A stretch of 64,000 bases of DNA from Flavobacterium sp. YJ01 (GTDB taxonomy: Bacteria > Bacteroidota > Bacteroidia > Flavobacteriales > Flavobacteriaceae): contig NZ_CP119757.1 in assembly GCF_029320955.1 (NCBI RefSeq), forward strand, positions 4,712,001-4,776,000, written 5' to 3'. Shown here in pieces: positions 44,601 to 52,672 of the stretch. The position numbers and the translations under genes are program-made. A model generated the notes under the pieces. It searched no databases. It was not told the DNA's origin and was given only the letters and a program-made list of their open reading frames with translations. Every line of letters begins with the position of its first letter. Positions within the stretch are counted from its first letter, which is position 1.

Positions 44601-45391
44601 CAGATCAATTTGCTTCAGATAAAAAATGTCTTTTGGTTTTTGGAGATTCCTACAATAATCCCGCTGCAAGTCAGGTTTTAGATAGCGAAAATTTCAATTT
44701 GATTTTTGAAAGTTCTGTTTCCAATTTGAATTCTATATTAAAACAAATCGATATTTCGGCATTGATTTTATATCAGACAGAATTCTCCAAAAAGCTCATT
44801 GATTTTTTAAAATCAAATAGAGATAATTCGCATATTAGAATACCAATGATATATATATCAGAAGATATCAATTACGAATTGAACGAACAATTATTAGAAA
44901 TTGGTATCGAAACTCACTTACAGCTTCCAGCCAGCGCATCATTCGTTAGAAAAAAGATAGACAGTTTAATCAATCAAAATATTGAACCGCTTAGAGAGCA
45001 TAAAATTCAGGAGAAAATATTTGAGATTCTAACAGAAGATAACGAACATGTAACTGCAAATGAAAGGCTTTTACGAAAGGCTTTAGAAATTATAAAAGAA
45101 CAACTTCAAAATCCTTCTTTTAATGTTGAGATGTTGGGTGAAGAATTGGGCATTTCGAGAGTAAAATGCTATCGCATATTTAAAGAAACTTTAAACCAAT
45201 CTCCTTCAGATATATTAATGTCACTTCGCTTGCAAAAGGCAGAAGTTTTATTAAAAACAAAACGATTAAACATTTCAGAGATCAGTTTTGAATGCGGTTA
45301 TAATGATCCAAAATACTTTGGACGCTCGTTTAAGAAGTATTTTGGGAAAACTCCTAAAGAATTCAAAGAATTTAAAGAGCACACGGTTTAA
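41693..45391 (+). CDS. HTCS-type regulator with degenerate kinase and receiver, AraC output
   Basis: A 1232-residue protein with the full HTCS layout: signal segment (1-18), a two-component regulator propeller (about 28-560, many DKSGKIWI/GNVWLG-type repeats), Y_Y_Y domain (about 565-660), membrane helix (665-689), coiled coil (695-750), then the kinase, receiver and AraC-type DNA-binding parts (1125-1230, ISEISFECGYNDPKYFGRSF). The phosphotransfer residues are lost. The H box reads MLSEFQEPIS (761-770) with no His, the N box reads YFFNDLSKYS, the glycine boxes of the ATPase are gone, and the receiver lacks its Asp (ALILYQTE, 1023-1030) and Lys (THLQLPA, 1074-1080). Start is the ATG at 41693. 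It probably senses a ligand and controls the SusCD genes next to it without phosphorylation. Confidence 0.87.
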   Translation: MARALQLFFLFTLYSFGQQIKFENFTTNQGLSNNSVVDIESDKDGGLWIATWDGLNYFDGYNFKIFKNNLNRPKTISSNYITKLKKDKSGKIWIMTKEGNINCYVGNEEFEEFKFKTTPKNIYLSQKGNIVVETEKDYYEYRNKSFVETSANNVRKSDFTNLKNSLLRKNPQLKINDVLKDKSGNIWFATRENGLYIITNENKIEHLTADLYAPYSFKNNEIEALHLDDFGNVWLGQKDGGLSMAFAGSEKINAIVPHPLKEPNLPDETIRAITKDKNGKIWLGYYTRGLYSYNNKSQKFEKFKIDKAISHSDWERVRSLFTSSDGNIWAGTYKGILRISGNSYTSYETANSEGVSINRCYSIIEDQNKQLWLGCWGGLAKFNLETGKFEKFRGQELLSKYHIRNVKKDNQNLILSTENSGVIIFNLQTTTLKRISTKDGILGNSIYSVFVDNESDNYWIASLGGVTVFNKKNGIVKNITEAEGLPSHMVYGLIDTGNKVWISTTKGIASIDKKHYTVTSYNPDYGWQAPEFSEGAYYHDSRGNLFFGGVEGLNYFNPATIHNISPKAKIKLKIDGVDNAQASIEKSFSGNKLQIEVIPILFPRNNKAAIYYKLEGRDEKWILLPANNKIEYSNLSSGEYNFFIKQGKDRKPEPVFFSLQIGKAFYESILFYIFLSGFILLMCVVVVYVKNKASLAQQKYLEELVAARTAVIENQKKEMEAVNEELDEKNKKILEQKEKLLILHSNLKKENFEIEKFKTFMLSEFQEPISKIIKISSSFKKDTETHRDLIVQSGKLVKLISEWNYLEHVKDLGPVKKSATSLFPVFRNNVEKLKKELQQNEVNFNCEIDHSDCFASVDILRLKLAMQYFFNDLSKYSDKDSTVNISITYQSDCIEIKAISDSVILRDNWYNISHYSPYYKALQVLLQDLEGELIPFSEEDFQITLRIPIEVVNPDMHYKETISWKNFNYPDQFASDKKCLLVFGDSYNNPAASQVLDSENFNLIFESSVSNLNSILKQIDISALILYQTEFSKKLIDFLKSNRDNSHIRIPMIYISEDINYELNEQLLEIGIETHLQLPASASFVRKKIDSLINQNIEPLREHKIQEKIFEILTEDNEHVTANERLLRKALEIIKEQLQNPSFNVEMLGEELGISRVKCYRIFKETLNQSPSDILMSLRLQKAEVLLKTKRLNISEISFECGYNDPKYFGRSFKKYFGKTPKEFKEFKEHTV

Positions 45392-45510
45392 GGTTTCTGT
45401 TAGCCCTGTATTTGTAGAAAGTTAGGACAATGTTAATGTGCAATATTCCTCTTTTTTTGAGTTAATTCTATCCTAATTTGAAATAAAAGTCCTCTTTTGA
45501 AAAACAAAAA

Positions 45511-45526
45511 TCCTCCCTTTGGAGGA
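45511..45526 (+). other. Small hairpin upstream of susC
   Basis: TCCTCC-CTTT-GGAGGA, six perfect pairs with a four-base loop, 11 bases before the -7 box of the SusC gene. It could be a regulator-binding palindrome; it is too early to be in the mRNA leader if the -7 box is real. Confidence 0.45.
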
Positions 45527-45536
45527 GCTGTTAAAA

Positions 45537-45544
45537 TACTTTTG
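45537..45544 (+). promoter_or_regulatory. Candidate -7 box of the SusC/SusD operon
   Basis: TACTTTTG fits TAnnTTTG exactly, 23 nt before the ATG. A TTG occurs at only 15 nt spacing, a poor -33, as expected for an activator-dependent promoter. Confidence 0.55.
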
Positions 45545-45567
45545 GCAAAACAAAAAAAGTAATTTAA

Positions 45568-48537
45568 ATGAAAAAAATTTATGCATTTCTAATTCTTGCC
45601 TTCGGATGTATGTCATACTCCTATGCGCAGGTTAATGTGTCAGGAGTCGTGGTTTCTGATGTTGAAAAAATACCCGTACCAGGGGTCTCTGTATATGTTA
45701 AGGGAGAACCTAAAGGAGCTGTAACTACAGACTTTGACGGAAATTTTCAAATTAAAGCACAGATCAATCAAGGTGTTTTAGTTTTTTCGTACGTGGGTTT
45801 TCAAACTAAAGAAGTTCCTTTTTCTGGAAATCAAAAATTAAACGTTTCGCTAGCAGAAGAAGTTAGTACATTAAATGAAGTTGTTGTTGTTGGATACGGT
45901 TCTCAAAAAAGATCGGATGTAACAGGAGCAATTGGTTCTGTAAAAAGTGAAAATTTTAATAAAGGAGTTGTTACCAATGCAGGACAATTGATTCAAGGTA
46001 AAGTAGCCGGAGTTAACGTTACTGCAGCAAGTGGTGAGCCTGGAGCGAATCAAGACATCATTATTCGTGGAGTTGGAAGTTTACGTTCTGGAACAACACC
46101 TCTTTATGTAGTAGATGGTTTTGCTTTGGATAATAGTGGTAATGGTGTGGCTTCAAATCCTTTAAACTTTATCAATCCGCAAGATATTGAAAGTATTGAC
46201 GTGCTTAAAGATGCATCTGCTTCTGCAATTTACGGTTCTAGAGCTGCAAATGGAGTGGTAGTAATTACAACTAAAAAAGGATCAAAAGGAAGAACTCAAA
46301 TCAATCTTTCTATGACAACTGGTTTTTCTTCGTTAGCTAATAAAGTTGATGTTTTTAGTGCAGATGAATTTAGAAGAGGAGTTGTTGCGGTAAACGGAAC
46401 TTTACAAGACGGTGGAGCAAATACAGATTGGCAAGATGAATTGACTAGAACTGGAGTTTCTCAAAACGTTAATTTAACGATGAGCGGAGGAACTGAGAAA
46501 TCAACTTATTCGGCATCTCTTGGTATGGATAATCAAGAAGGTGTTTTAAGAAATAGTGATTTAAAACGTTATTCTGGACGTGTAAATTTAAGCCAAAAAG
46601 CATTAGATGATAAGTTTAACATTACTTTCAGTTTGACGGGAACTAAACTAGAAAACTCTAGACCAGATGCAAGAGGAGTTGTTGGAAATATGCTAACAAT
46701 GAACCCAACAGATGCTGTTTATGTAAACGGTCAGCCGAACACTAATTTAAGTAATGATGTTTTAAATCCGTTGATTAGCGAAAGAATCTATTCTGATTTT
46801 ACAAACAACAACCGTATTTTGGCAAACATTTCGCCATCTTACGAATTTATTAAAGGTTTAACGTATAAATTTAACCTTGGAGTTGATTATTCAATGTCAG
46901 AAAGAGATATTCAAGTTTTGCCTTATTCATCAGAAACGAATACAACTTTAGGTTCTTTAAATAATATTGTTTCTACAAATAATAATACTTTATACGAGAA
47001 TACTTTAACGTATAATTTCAATATTAAAAATCACAGTTTTACGGTATTAGCAGGTCAATCTTATCAAAAAATTCAATTGAATCAAAAAAGCTACAATTTA
47101 TCTGGATTCCCTGATAATGGTGTAGAACCAAAAAATCAGATTGAAACAGCAAGTGAGCGTACAACACAATCTTCATCGGCAATCGAAAACGAATTGCAGT
47201 CTTTCTTCGGAAGATTAAACTATGGATATGATAACAAATATCTTGTAACAGCAACAATGCGTGCTGACGGTTCTTCTAAATTTGGTAAAAACAATAGATA
47301 CGGATATTTCCCATCTGTAGCTTTAGGTTGGAATATTACAAAAGAAGATTTTTTACAAGATTCTGAAACGGTAAATAATCTTAAATTAAGAGCAAGCTGG
47401 GGAAAAACAGGTTCTCAAGAGATTCCTTCAAAAATTACAAAAGCAAGTTATACAGAAAGTAATACAGGAAACGATACGTATCCGTTAGACCCTTCTGCTA
47501 CAGATTTGAGCGGATATCCTTATGGTTCAATCTACACGCGTTTGGCTAACCCGAATATTCAATGGGAAGTTTCTACGCAAGCAAACATTGGTTTAGATTT
47601 TAGTTTATTCAACAATAGAATTTCTGGTACGCTAGATTATTTTAATAAAGTTTCAGACAATATTTTATTAGAAGTTGCACCTACAGATCCTATTCAGCCA
47701 ACATCAAAATATTGGACAAACATTCCAAACATGGAAATTAAAAACAATGGTATTGAGGTTGCTTTAGATTACAGCAGTGATAAAAGCAAAGATTTCTCAT
47801 ACAGCATTGGTGGAAACATTTCTTTCACAAACAATAAAGTAGAAAATTCACCTTATAAAATCTTAACTACTGGTGGTGCACAAGGTGGTGGACAATCTGG
47901 AGCAACTATTAACGGTGTTCTTAACGGACAGCCAATTGGTTCTTTCTACATGCTTAACTTTACAGGAATCGGTGCTAATGGTTTAAATCAATTTGCTGAT
48001 ACAAACGGAGACGGACAAATTTTGGATGATGACCGTATTGTGGCAGGAAGCGCTTTACCAGATTATATCTATGCTTTTTACTTGAATTTAAGATATAAGA
48101 ATTTTGATTTCGGAGCAAATTTCAACGGTGCTGGAGGAAACAAAATCTACAACCACGTGGCAATGTCTTCATTCAACAGAGGAAGTTTAGCAAATTCTTT
48201 CAATACAACAGATAGAGCTGTTCAATATTTGAACGAAGCTTCTACAAACTCTAACACAGTTTCTACAAGATATTTAGAAGATGGAAGTTTCTTAAGATTA
48301 AACAATGCTACTCTAGGATATAATTTAAACCCAAAATTAATTGGACTTACAGATGTAATGGATAACATTCGTCTTTCAATTACTGGACAAAACTTATTTG
48401 TAATTACAAAATACAGCGGTTACGATCCTGAGATTAACACTGGAACTTCAGTTGGCGATATTCAGTCTTTTGGAATTGACTATTTCAGTTACCCAAGAAG
48501 CAGAACGATTGTATTTGGCTTAAATGTAGCATTCTAA
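45568..48537 (+). CDS. SusC-like TonB-linked outer-membrane transporter
   Basis: A 989-residue outer-membrane protein. Signal peptide MKKIYAFLILAFGCMSYSYA; a carboxypeptidase-regulatory-like domain at about 24-98 (VSGVVVSDVEKIPVPGVSVY, GAVTTDFDGNFQI); the SusC signature LNEVVVVGYGSQKRSDVTGA at about 100-119; the plug with IIRGVGSLRSGTTPLYVVDG and VLKDASASAIYGSRAANGVV; then a 22-strand barrel ending in VFGLNVAF. It moves bulky ligands across the outer membrane with SusD as lid, powered by TonB. The SusD gene follows after 14 bases. Context suggests a phosphate-ester substrate. Confidence 0.95.
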   Translation: MKKIYAFLILAFGCMSYSYAQVNVSGVVVSDVEKIPVPGVSVYVKGEPKGAVTTDFDGNFQIKAQINQGVLVFSYVGFQTKEVPFSGNQKLNVSLAEEVSTLNEVVVVGYGSQKRSDVTGAIGSVKSENFNKGVVTNAGQLIQGKVAGVNVTAASGEPGANQDIIIRGVGSLRSGTTPLYVVDGFALDNSGNGVASNPLNFINPQDIESIDVLKDASASAIYGSRAANGVVVITTKKGSKGRTQINLSMTTGFSSLANKVDVFSADEFRRGVVAVNGTLQDGGANTDWQDELTRTGVSQNVNLTMSGGTEKSTYSASLGMDNQEGVLRNSDLKRYSGRVNLSQKALDDKFNITFSLTGTKLENSRPDARGVVGNMLTMNPTDAVYVNGQPNTNLSNDVLNPLISERIYSDFTNNNRILANISPSYEFIKGLTYKFNLGVDYSMSERDIQVLPYSSETNTTLGSLNNIVSTNNNTLYENTLTYNFNIKNHSFTVLAGQSYQKIQLNQKSYNLSGFPDNGVEPKNQIETASERTTQSSSAIENELQSFFGRLNYGYDNKYLVTATMRADGSSKFGKNNRYGYFPSVALGWNITKEDFLQDSETVNNLKLRASWGKTGSQEIPSKITKASYTESNTGNDTYPLDPSATDLSGYPYGSIYTRLANPNIQWEVSTQANIGLDFSLFNNRISGTLDYFNKVSDNILLEVAPTDPIQPTSKYWTNIPNMEIKNNGIEVALDYSSDKSKDFSYSIGGNISFTNNKVENSPYKILTTGGAQGGGQSGATINGVLNGQPIGSFYMLNFTGIGANGLNQFADTNGDGQILDDDRIVAGSALPDYIYAFYLNLRYKNFDFGANFNGAGGNKIYNHVAMSSFNRGSLANSFNTTDRAVQYLNEASTNSNTVSTRYLEDGSFLRLNNATLGYNLNPKLIGLTDVMDNIRLSITGQNLFVITKYSGYDPEINTGTSVGDIQSFGIDYFSYPRSRTIVFGLNVAF

Positions 48538-48551
48538 TAAAAAAACAAAAA

Positions 48552-50294
48552 ATGAAAAATAAAGTAATTATAGCTGCTCTTGGATTAGGTCTATTCTTGA
48601 ACTGGAGCTGTACAGACTTAGAAGAAAAAGTACTGGACGAGTCCTTAAACGGAGGCGGACAAGCAGACGCGATCAGCGGAGCAATTGCTCCTGCGTATGG
48701 ACAATTAAAATCAACTTGGATACATACAAATAATTTTGGTTTACAATTAATTGCAAGTGACGAAGGTATTTTACCTTACCGTGGAGGAACAGATTGGTAT
48801 GATGGAGGTAAATATTTAGCAGTACACGCGCACACCACTACACCAACGAATGATTTGGTTACAAGTACTTGGAACGAATTAACTAAAAATATCTCAAGAA
48901 CATTATCTGCTATCGAGGTTTTAACGCCACTTGCAGAAGATGGAAATACAGAAGCAAAAGGAGCACTTTACGAAATGAAAGCGCTTAGAGCTTACTTGAA
49001 TATGATGACATTAGATAGTTGGGGACTTGTATTCAAAAAAGAATCATCGGCTGCAACTTCTGAAATCCTTAGAGGTCAAGACGCTGTTACTTACATAGAA
49101 GAGGAACTTTTATCTGTTGCTGATGTAATTAATAAAGATAAAGGACCAGGAAGAATGACACAATCTGCTGTTTGGGGACTTCTAGCAAGATTAAACCTAA
49201 ATGCGGCTGTATACCGTGATCCTTACGGAACGCCTTCATTTACGCCAGCAGATATGGATAAAGTAATTAAATACACAGATAATATTATTAACTCTGGAAA
49301 ATTTACTTTGTCACCAGAATATTTTGACTTATTTGATGATGACAATAATTCTAACAAAGAAGTAATTTTTGCTTTAGATCAGCGTGGAGTTTTAAAAGAC
49401 GAAAACAACCGTTGGGCATATTGGTCAATTCCTGGATCAATGTTTCCAAGACCTGAATCTATTAACGCAGATGGAACAGATGGTCCTGCGATTACTTCAG
49501 ATTTTTATCAAACTTGGGTTGATGCTTACGGTTCTGTAGATCCTGCAAATGCCGATTCAAGATTTTATAAAAACAATGCAAAAGTACCAGATAACTTGAA
49601 AGATCTTACAGGTTTTTCTCCATTAAACGACGAGAATCACTACTACTGTGTAAAAGCAGAAGAGTTTGAAATTGATAGAGGAATTATGAGAGGTATTCCA
49701 TGGGCTGCAAGAAAAGATGCAAATGGAGCATTTTATAAATGTGATACAGGATATAGAATTTATCCAGTAAAACAAATCAAAGGAAATGGTCCTGATAAAA
49801 ATGTTGGTTACGTTAACTTGACACTTAAAGTTGATTTTACAAAAGAAGGAAGTATGCACTATTCTGGTTATAGAGTTTCTAAATACCAATTTAGCCACAC
49901 TTCTCCTGACGGAAATTACTACAGTAGCGTAGATATGGTTTTGTTGAGATATGCTGAAATTTTCATGATGCGTGCTGAAGCTAAATTAAGAAAAGGAGAT
50001 ACAGCTGGTGCATTGGCAGACATGAACACGGTTAGAACTTCTAGAACAGCTCGTGCTCCAATTCCGGCGGCGCTTCCAGCAATCAATTTAAATATTTTGT
50101 ATAGAGAATATGGTTTTGAGTTTTACTGGGAAGGTTTAAGAAGAAATACTCAAATTCGTTTTAGCCATTTCGAAGATAAATGGACTGAAAAATCAGATAC
50201 TGATGTAAATAAAAGATTGTTTCCAATTCCTCAAGTTGCAATTGACGGAGCATCTAATACACCAGGATATTTAGTTCAGAATAAAGGATATTAG
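48552..50294 (+). CDS. SusD-like surface lipoprotein (RagB/SusD)
   Basis: A 580-residue lipoprotein with lipid-anchored Cys20 (LFLNWSC). It forms the substrate-binding lid over the SusC barrel. Family features: an N-terminal TPR-like helix set (DAISGAIAPAYGQL, EMKALRAYLNMMTLDSWGLV), VWGLLARLNLNAAVYRD, the long insert that shapes the binding site, and the C-terminal blocks VLLRYAEIFMMRAEAKLRKG and YREYGFEFYWEGLRRNTQIR, then LFPIPQVAID near the end. Cotranscribed with SusC; a double terminator follows. Substrate specificity cannot be read from the sequence. Confidence 0.94.
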   Translation: MKNKVIIAALGLGLFLNWSCTDLEEKVLDESLNGGGQADAISGAIAPAYGQLKSTWIHTNNFGLQLIASDEGILPYRGGTDWYDGGKYLAVHAHTTTPTNDLVTSTWNELTKNISRTLSAIEVLTPLAEDGNTEAKGALYEMKALRAYLNMMTLDSWGLVFKKESSAATSEILRGQDAVTYIEEELLSVADVINKDKGPGRMTQSAVWGLLARLNLNAAVYRDPYGTPSFTPADMDKVIKYTDNIINSGKFTLSPEYFDLFDDDNNSNKEVIFALDQRGVLKDENNRWAYWSIPGSMFPRPESINADGTDGPAITSDFYQTWVDAYGSVDPANADSRFYKNNAKVPDNLKDLTGFSPLNDENHYYCVKAEEFEIDRGIMRGIPWAARKDANGAFYKCDTGYRIYPVKQIKGNGPDKNVGYVNLTLKVDFTKEGSMHYSGYRVSKYQFSHTSPDGNYYSSVDMVLLRYAEIFMMRAEAKLRKGDTAGALADMNTVRTSRTARAPIPAALPAINLNILYREYGFEFYWEGLRRNTQIRFSHFEDKWTEKSDTDVNKRLFPIPQVAIDGASNTPGYLVQNKGY

Positions 50295-50319
50295 TAAGTT
50301 GTTTTATTGTGTTAGTTTG

Positions 50320-50345
50320 AAAACTGCTATTGCTTAAGCAGTTTT
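50320..50345 (+). terminator. Terminator after susD (first of two)
   Basis: AAAACTGCT and AGCAGTTTT, nine perfect pairs, eight-base loop, then CTTATG. Confidence 0.7.
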
Positions 50346-50361
50346 CTTATGCTTAGTTGTT

Positions 50362-50412
50362 AAAAACAGGGAGGTTTTAGAACATTTAAAATCCCCTGTT
50401 TTTTAATTTTTT
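50362..50412 (+). terminator. Second hairpin after susD with long T tract
   Basis: AAAAACAGGG pairs with CCCTGTTTTT around a 22-base loop, followed by TTTTAATTTTTTT. Together with the first hairpin it should separate SusCD transcription from the next gene. Confidence 0.7.
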
Positions 50413-50561
50413 TCTCCAAAAATTCACGTTCGTCTAATAAGTATTTCGTTTTCAAATCTGATTTGCCGTTCAGAATAAACGAATTATTTCTTTAGATCAT
50501 TCACCTTTTTTGCCTCAAACCTACCTTTTTTTTTACCCAAATAGTCATTAATTTTTTCAAA

Positions 50562-52355
50562 ATGAAAACATCAGTTTTGTTCATTAGTCTTTTCCTGTCC
50601 TTAATTGGCGCAGTAAATCGATTATTTTCTCAAGAACAGGTTAAAATACATTCTCATAACGATTACAATCAAACTATTCCTTTTTGGAATGCTTATGCAA
50701 ATGGTGCGAATTCTATTGAAGCAGACATTTTTCTAAAAGATAATAATTTATACGTTTCTCATGATCCGCAAGGTATTTTAGCTTCAAGAACTCTAGAAGA
50801 TTTGTATTTAAAGCCTTTAGAAACGGCTTTAAAAATGAACTTCAAAAAAGAACACCAATTATTTTTATTGATTGATATTAAAACCGAAGCAGTTTCAACG
50901 CTCACTAAATTAGTTTCTGTTTTAAATAAATACGAATCCATTACAAAAAACAAGAACATTAAAATTATTGTATCAGGAAATAGACCTGATCCCGAAACTT
51001 ATGTGAAATATCCAGATTTTATTTTCTTTGATTTTCAAGAATTAGGTAAATCAATCTCAAAAGAAAATTGGTCAAAAGTTGCCATGGTAAGTGCAGATTT
51101 TAAAAAATATTCTGTTTGGAATGGTTTAGGAAGATTAACGCATGAAGATTATAATAAAGTTAGCGCTGTTATTTCTAAAGCAAAAGAAACGAATAAACCG
51201 TTTCGTTTTTGGGCTGCTCCAGATACAAAAAGCGCGTGGAAAGCCTTTTTAGAATTAGGAGTAGATATTATCAATACAGATTCACCTTATAACTGTGTTC
51301 AATATATTCAAGCTTTACCAAAAAGATTAATAACGGCGAATAATTCTTCTAAAGTCTATAAACCGACTTATAAGACAGATCAGAAAGAAGCTCCTGTAAA
51401 AAATGTTATTCTTTTAATTGGAGATGGAAATGGTTTGTCGCAAATATCTTCTGCTGTTTTGGCTAATAACGGAGCTTTATCTGTAACACAATTAAAAAGC
51501 ATTGGTTTTATAAAAACACAATCTGCAGATGATTTTACAACAGATTCTGCGGCTGCAGGAACGGCTTTGGCAACAGGTCAGAAAACAAATAATAGAGCAA
51601 TCGGAACAGATAGTTTAAGAAAACCGATTGCGAATATTATGGAGGTTTTGCAAAAAAGAAAATATGCAACTGGTGTAATTACAACAGATGAAATCACTGG
51701 CGCAACTCCGGCGGCTTTTTACGCACACACAGAAGAAAGATCAAGTACTGAAATAATTGCTAATGATTTGTTGAAGAGCAAATTAAACCTATTTGTTGGA
51801 GGCGGAGCGAATACTTTTAAAAATACAGCATTAAGTTCTAAATTCAAATTATTGAGCTCAATTAAAGAACTAGAAAAAGCAAACAGCGATACAGTTGGCG
51901 TTTTTATTTCTGATGGAAGAGTTCCGTCGGTTTTAGAAGGAAGAGGAGAATTATTAGCCGATGCAACAAAATACAGTTTAGAGTTTTTAAACAAAAAGAA
52001 AAAGCCTTTTTTCTTAATGGTAGAAGGCGCACAAATTGATAGTTTCGGACACGTTAATAACGTTGGCGGAATCGTTTCTGAAACAATAGATTTTGATACA
52101 GCAATTACGCAAGCTTTACAATTTGCAGATAAAAACGAAGGAACATTGGTAATTGTAACCGCAGACCATGAAACTTCTGGATTTGCAATTCCGCAGGGAA
52201 ATGTGAAAAAACGTAAAATCGAAGGTGATTTTATAACAAATGACCACACAGCGACAATGGTTCCTATTTTTTCTTACGGACCACATTCGCAAGATTTTCA
52301 AGGTGTTTACGAGAATAATGAAGTGTTTGCAAAAATACTTTCATTGCTGAAATAA
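50562..52355 (+). CDS. Fused PLC-like phosphodiesterase and alkaline phosphatase, exported
   Basis: A 597-residue exported protein (signal MKTSVLFISLFLSLIGAVNR, then a cleavage region near FSQ). N-terminal half (about 26-255): a PLC-like/GDPD TIM-barrel phosphodiesterase with HSHNDY (His30), SIEADIFL (Glu53, Asp55) and VSHDPQG (His67). C-terminal half (about 278-597): an alkaline phosphatase with NVILLIGDGNGLSQ (Asp288), nucleophile Ser329 in TTDSAAAGTALATG, VEGAQIDSFGH and TADHETSGF. One chain could thus cut a phosphodiester and then free phosphate from the monoester formed. It follows SusCD on the same strand but after terminators. Confidence 0.9.
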   Translation: MKTSVLFISLFLSLIGAVNRLFSQEQVKIHSHNDYNQTIPFWNAYANGANSIEADIFLKDNNLYVSHDPQGILASRTLEDLYLKPLETALKMNFKKEHQLFLLIDIKTEAVSTLTKLVSVLNKYESITKNKNIKIIVSGNRPDPETYVKYPDFIFFDFQELGKSISKENWSKVAMVSADFKKYSVWNGLGRLTHEDYNKVSAVISKAKETNKPFRFWAAPDTKSAWKAFLELGVDIINTDSPYNCVQYIQALPKRLITANNSSKVYKPTYKTDQKEAPVKNVILLIGDGNGLSQISSAVLANNGALSVTQLKSIGFIKTQSADDFTTDSAAAGTALATGQKTNNRAIGTDSLRKPIANIMEVLQKRKYATGVITTDEITGATPAAFYAHTEERSSTEIIANDLLKSKLNLFVGGGANTFKNTALSSKFKLLSSIKELEKANSDTVGVFISDGRVPSVLEGRGELLADATKYSLEFLNKKKKPFFLMVEGAQIDSFGHVNNVGGIVSETIDFDTAITQALQFADKNEGTLVIVTADHETSGFAIPQGNVKKRKIEGDFITNDHTATMVPIFSYGPHSQDFQGVYENNEVFAKILSLLK

Positions 52356-52387
52356 ATCAAATTTAAAAACAGCCCCCATCTGTTTAT

Positions 52388-52425
52388 GAAGCCCGTTATT
52401 TACTTAGGTAATGACGGGCTTCTAA
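52388..52425 (+). terminator. Terminator of the fused phosphodiesterase-phosphatase gene
   Basis: GAAGCCCGT and ACGGGCTTC plus weaker TATT/GGTA pairs above, loop of about 10, then TAATTTAAAA. Confidence 0.7.
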
Positions 52426-52446
52426 TTTAAAATAATATCCATTTTC

Positions 52447-52617
52447 AAGAAGCCCCAACGGGGCGGAATATTTATAGAAATTCTATGATCAAGCACAAAA
52501 GAGCTCTAGCGGAGCGAAATATGGAGTTTAACAAAGTGTGTATTTCGCTCCGCTGGAGCTTTATATTGAGCAAATATTATTCTACACTATAAATATTTAG
52601 CTTCTCCGAAGCTTTTA
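52447..52617. repeat. Nested palindromic intergenic element, about 170 bp
   Basis: Outer ends: AATATTTATAG at 52467-52477 and CTATAAATATT at 52587-52597 are inverted copies, each beside its own small hairpin (AGCCCC-AAC-GGGGC and AGCTTC-TCC-GAAGCT). Inner arms: AGCTCTAGCGGAGCGAAATA (52502-52521) and TATTTCGCTCCGCTGGAGCT (52541-52560), 19 of 20 complementary. No ORF. It fills the 317-base gap between the phosphodiesterase-phosphatase and MscS genes, after the terminator. Confidence 0.8.
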
Positions 52618-52672
52618 TTTCTCTTCGAGATTTCTTATTTTTAGTAGTTTAATTACTAAAATAGATAAAACC

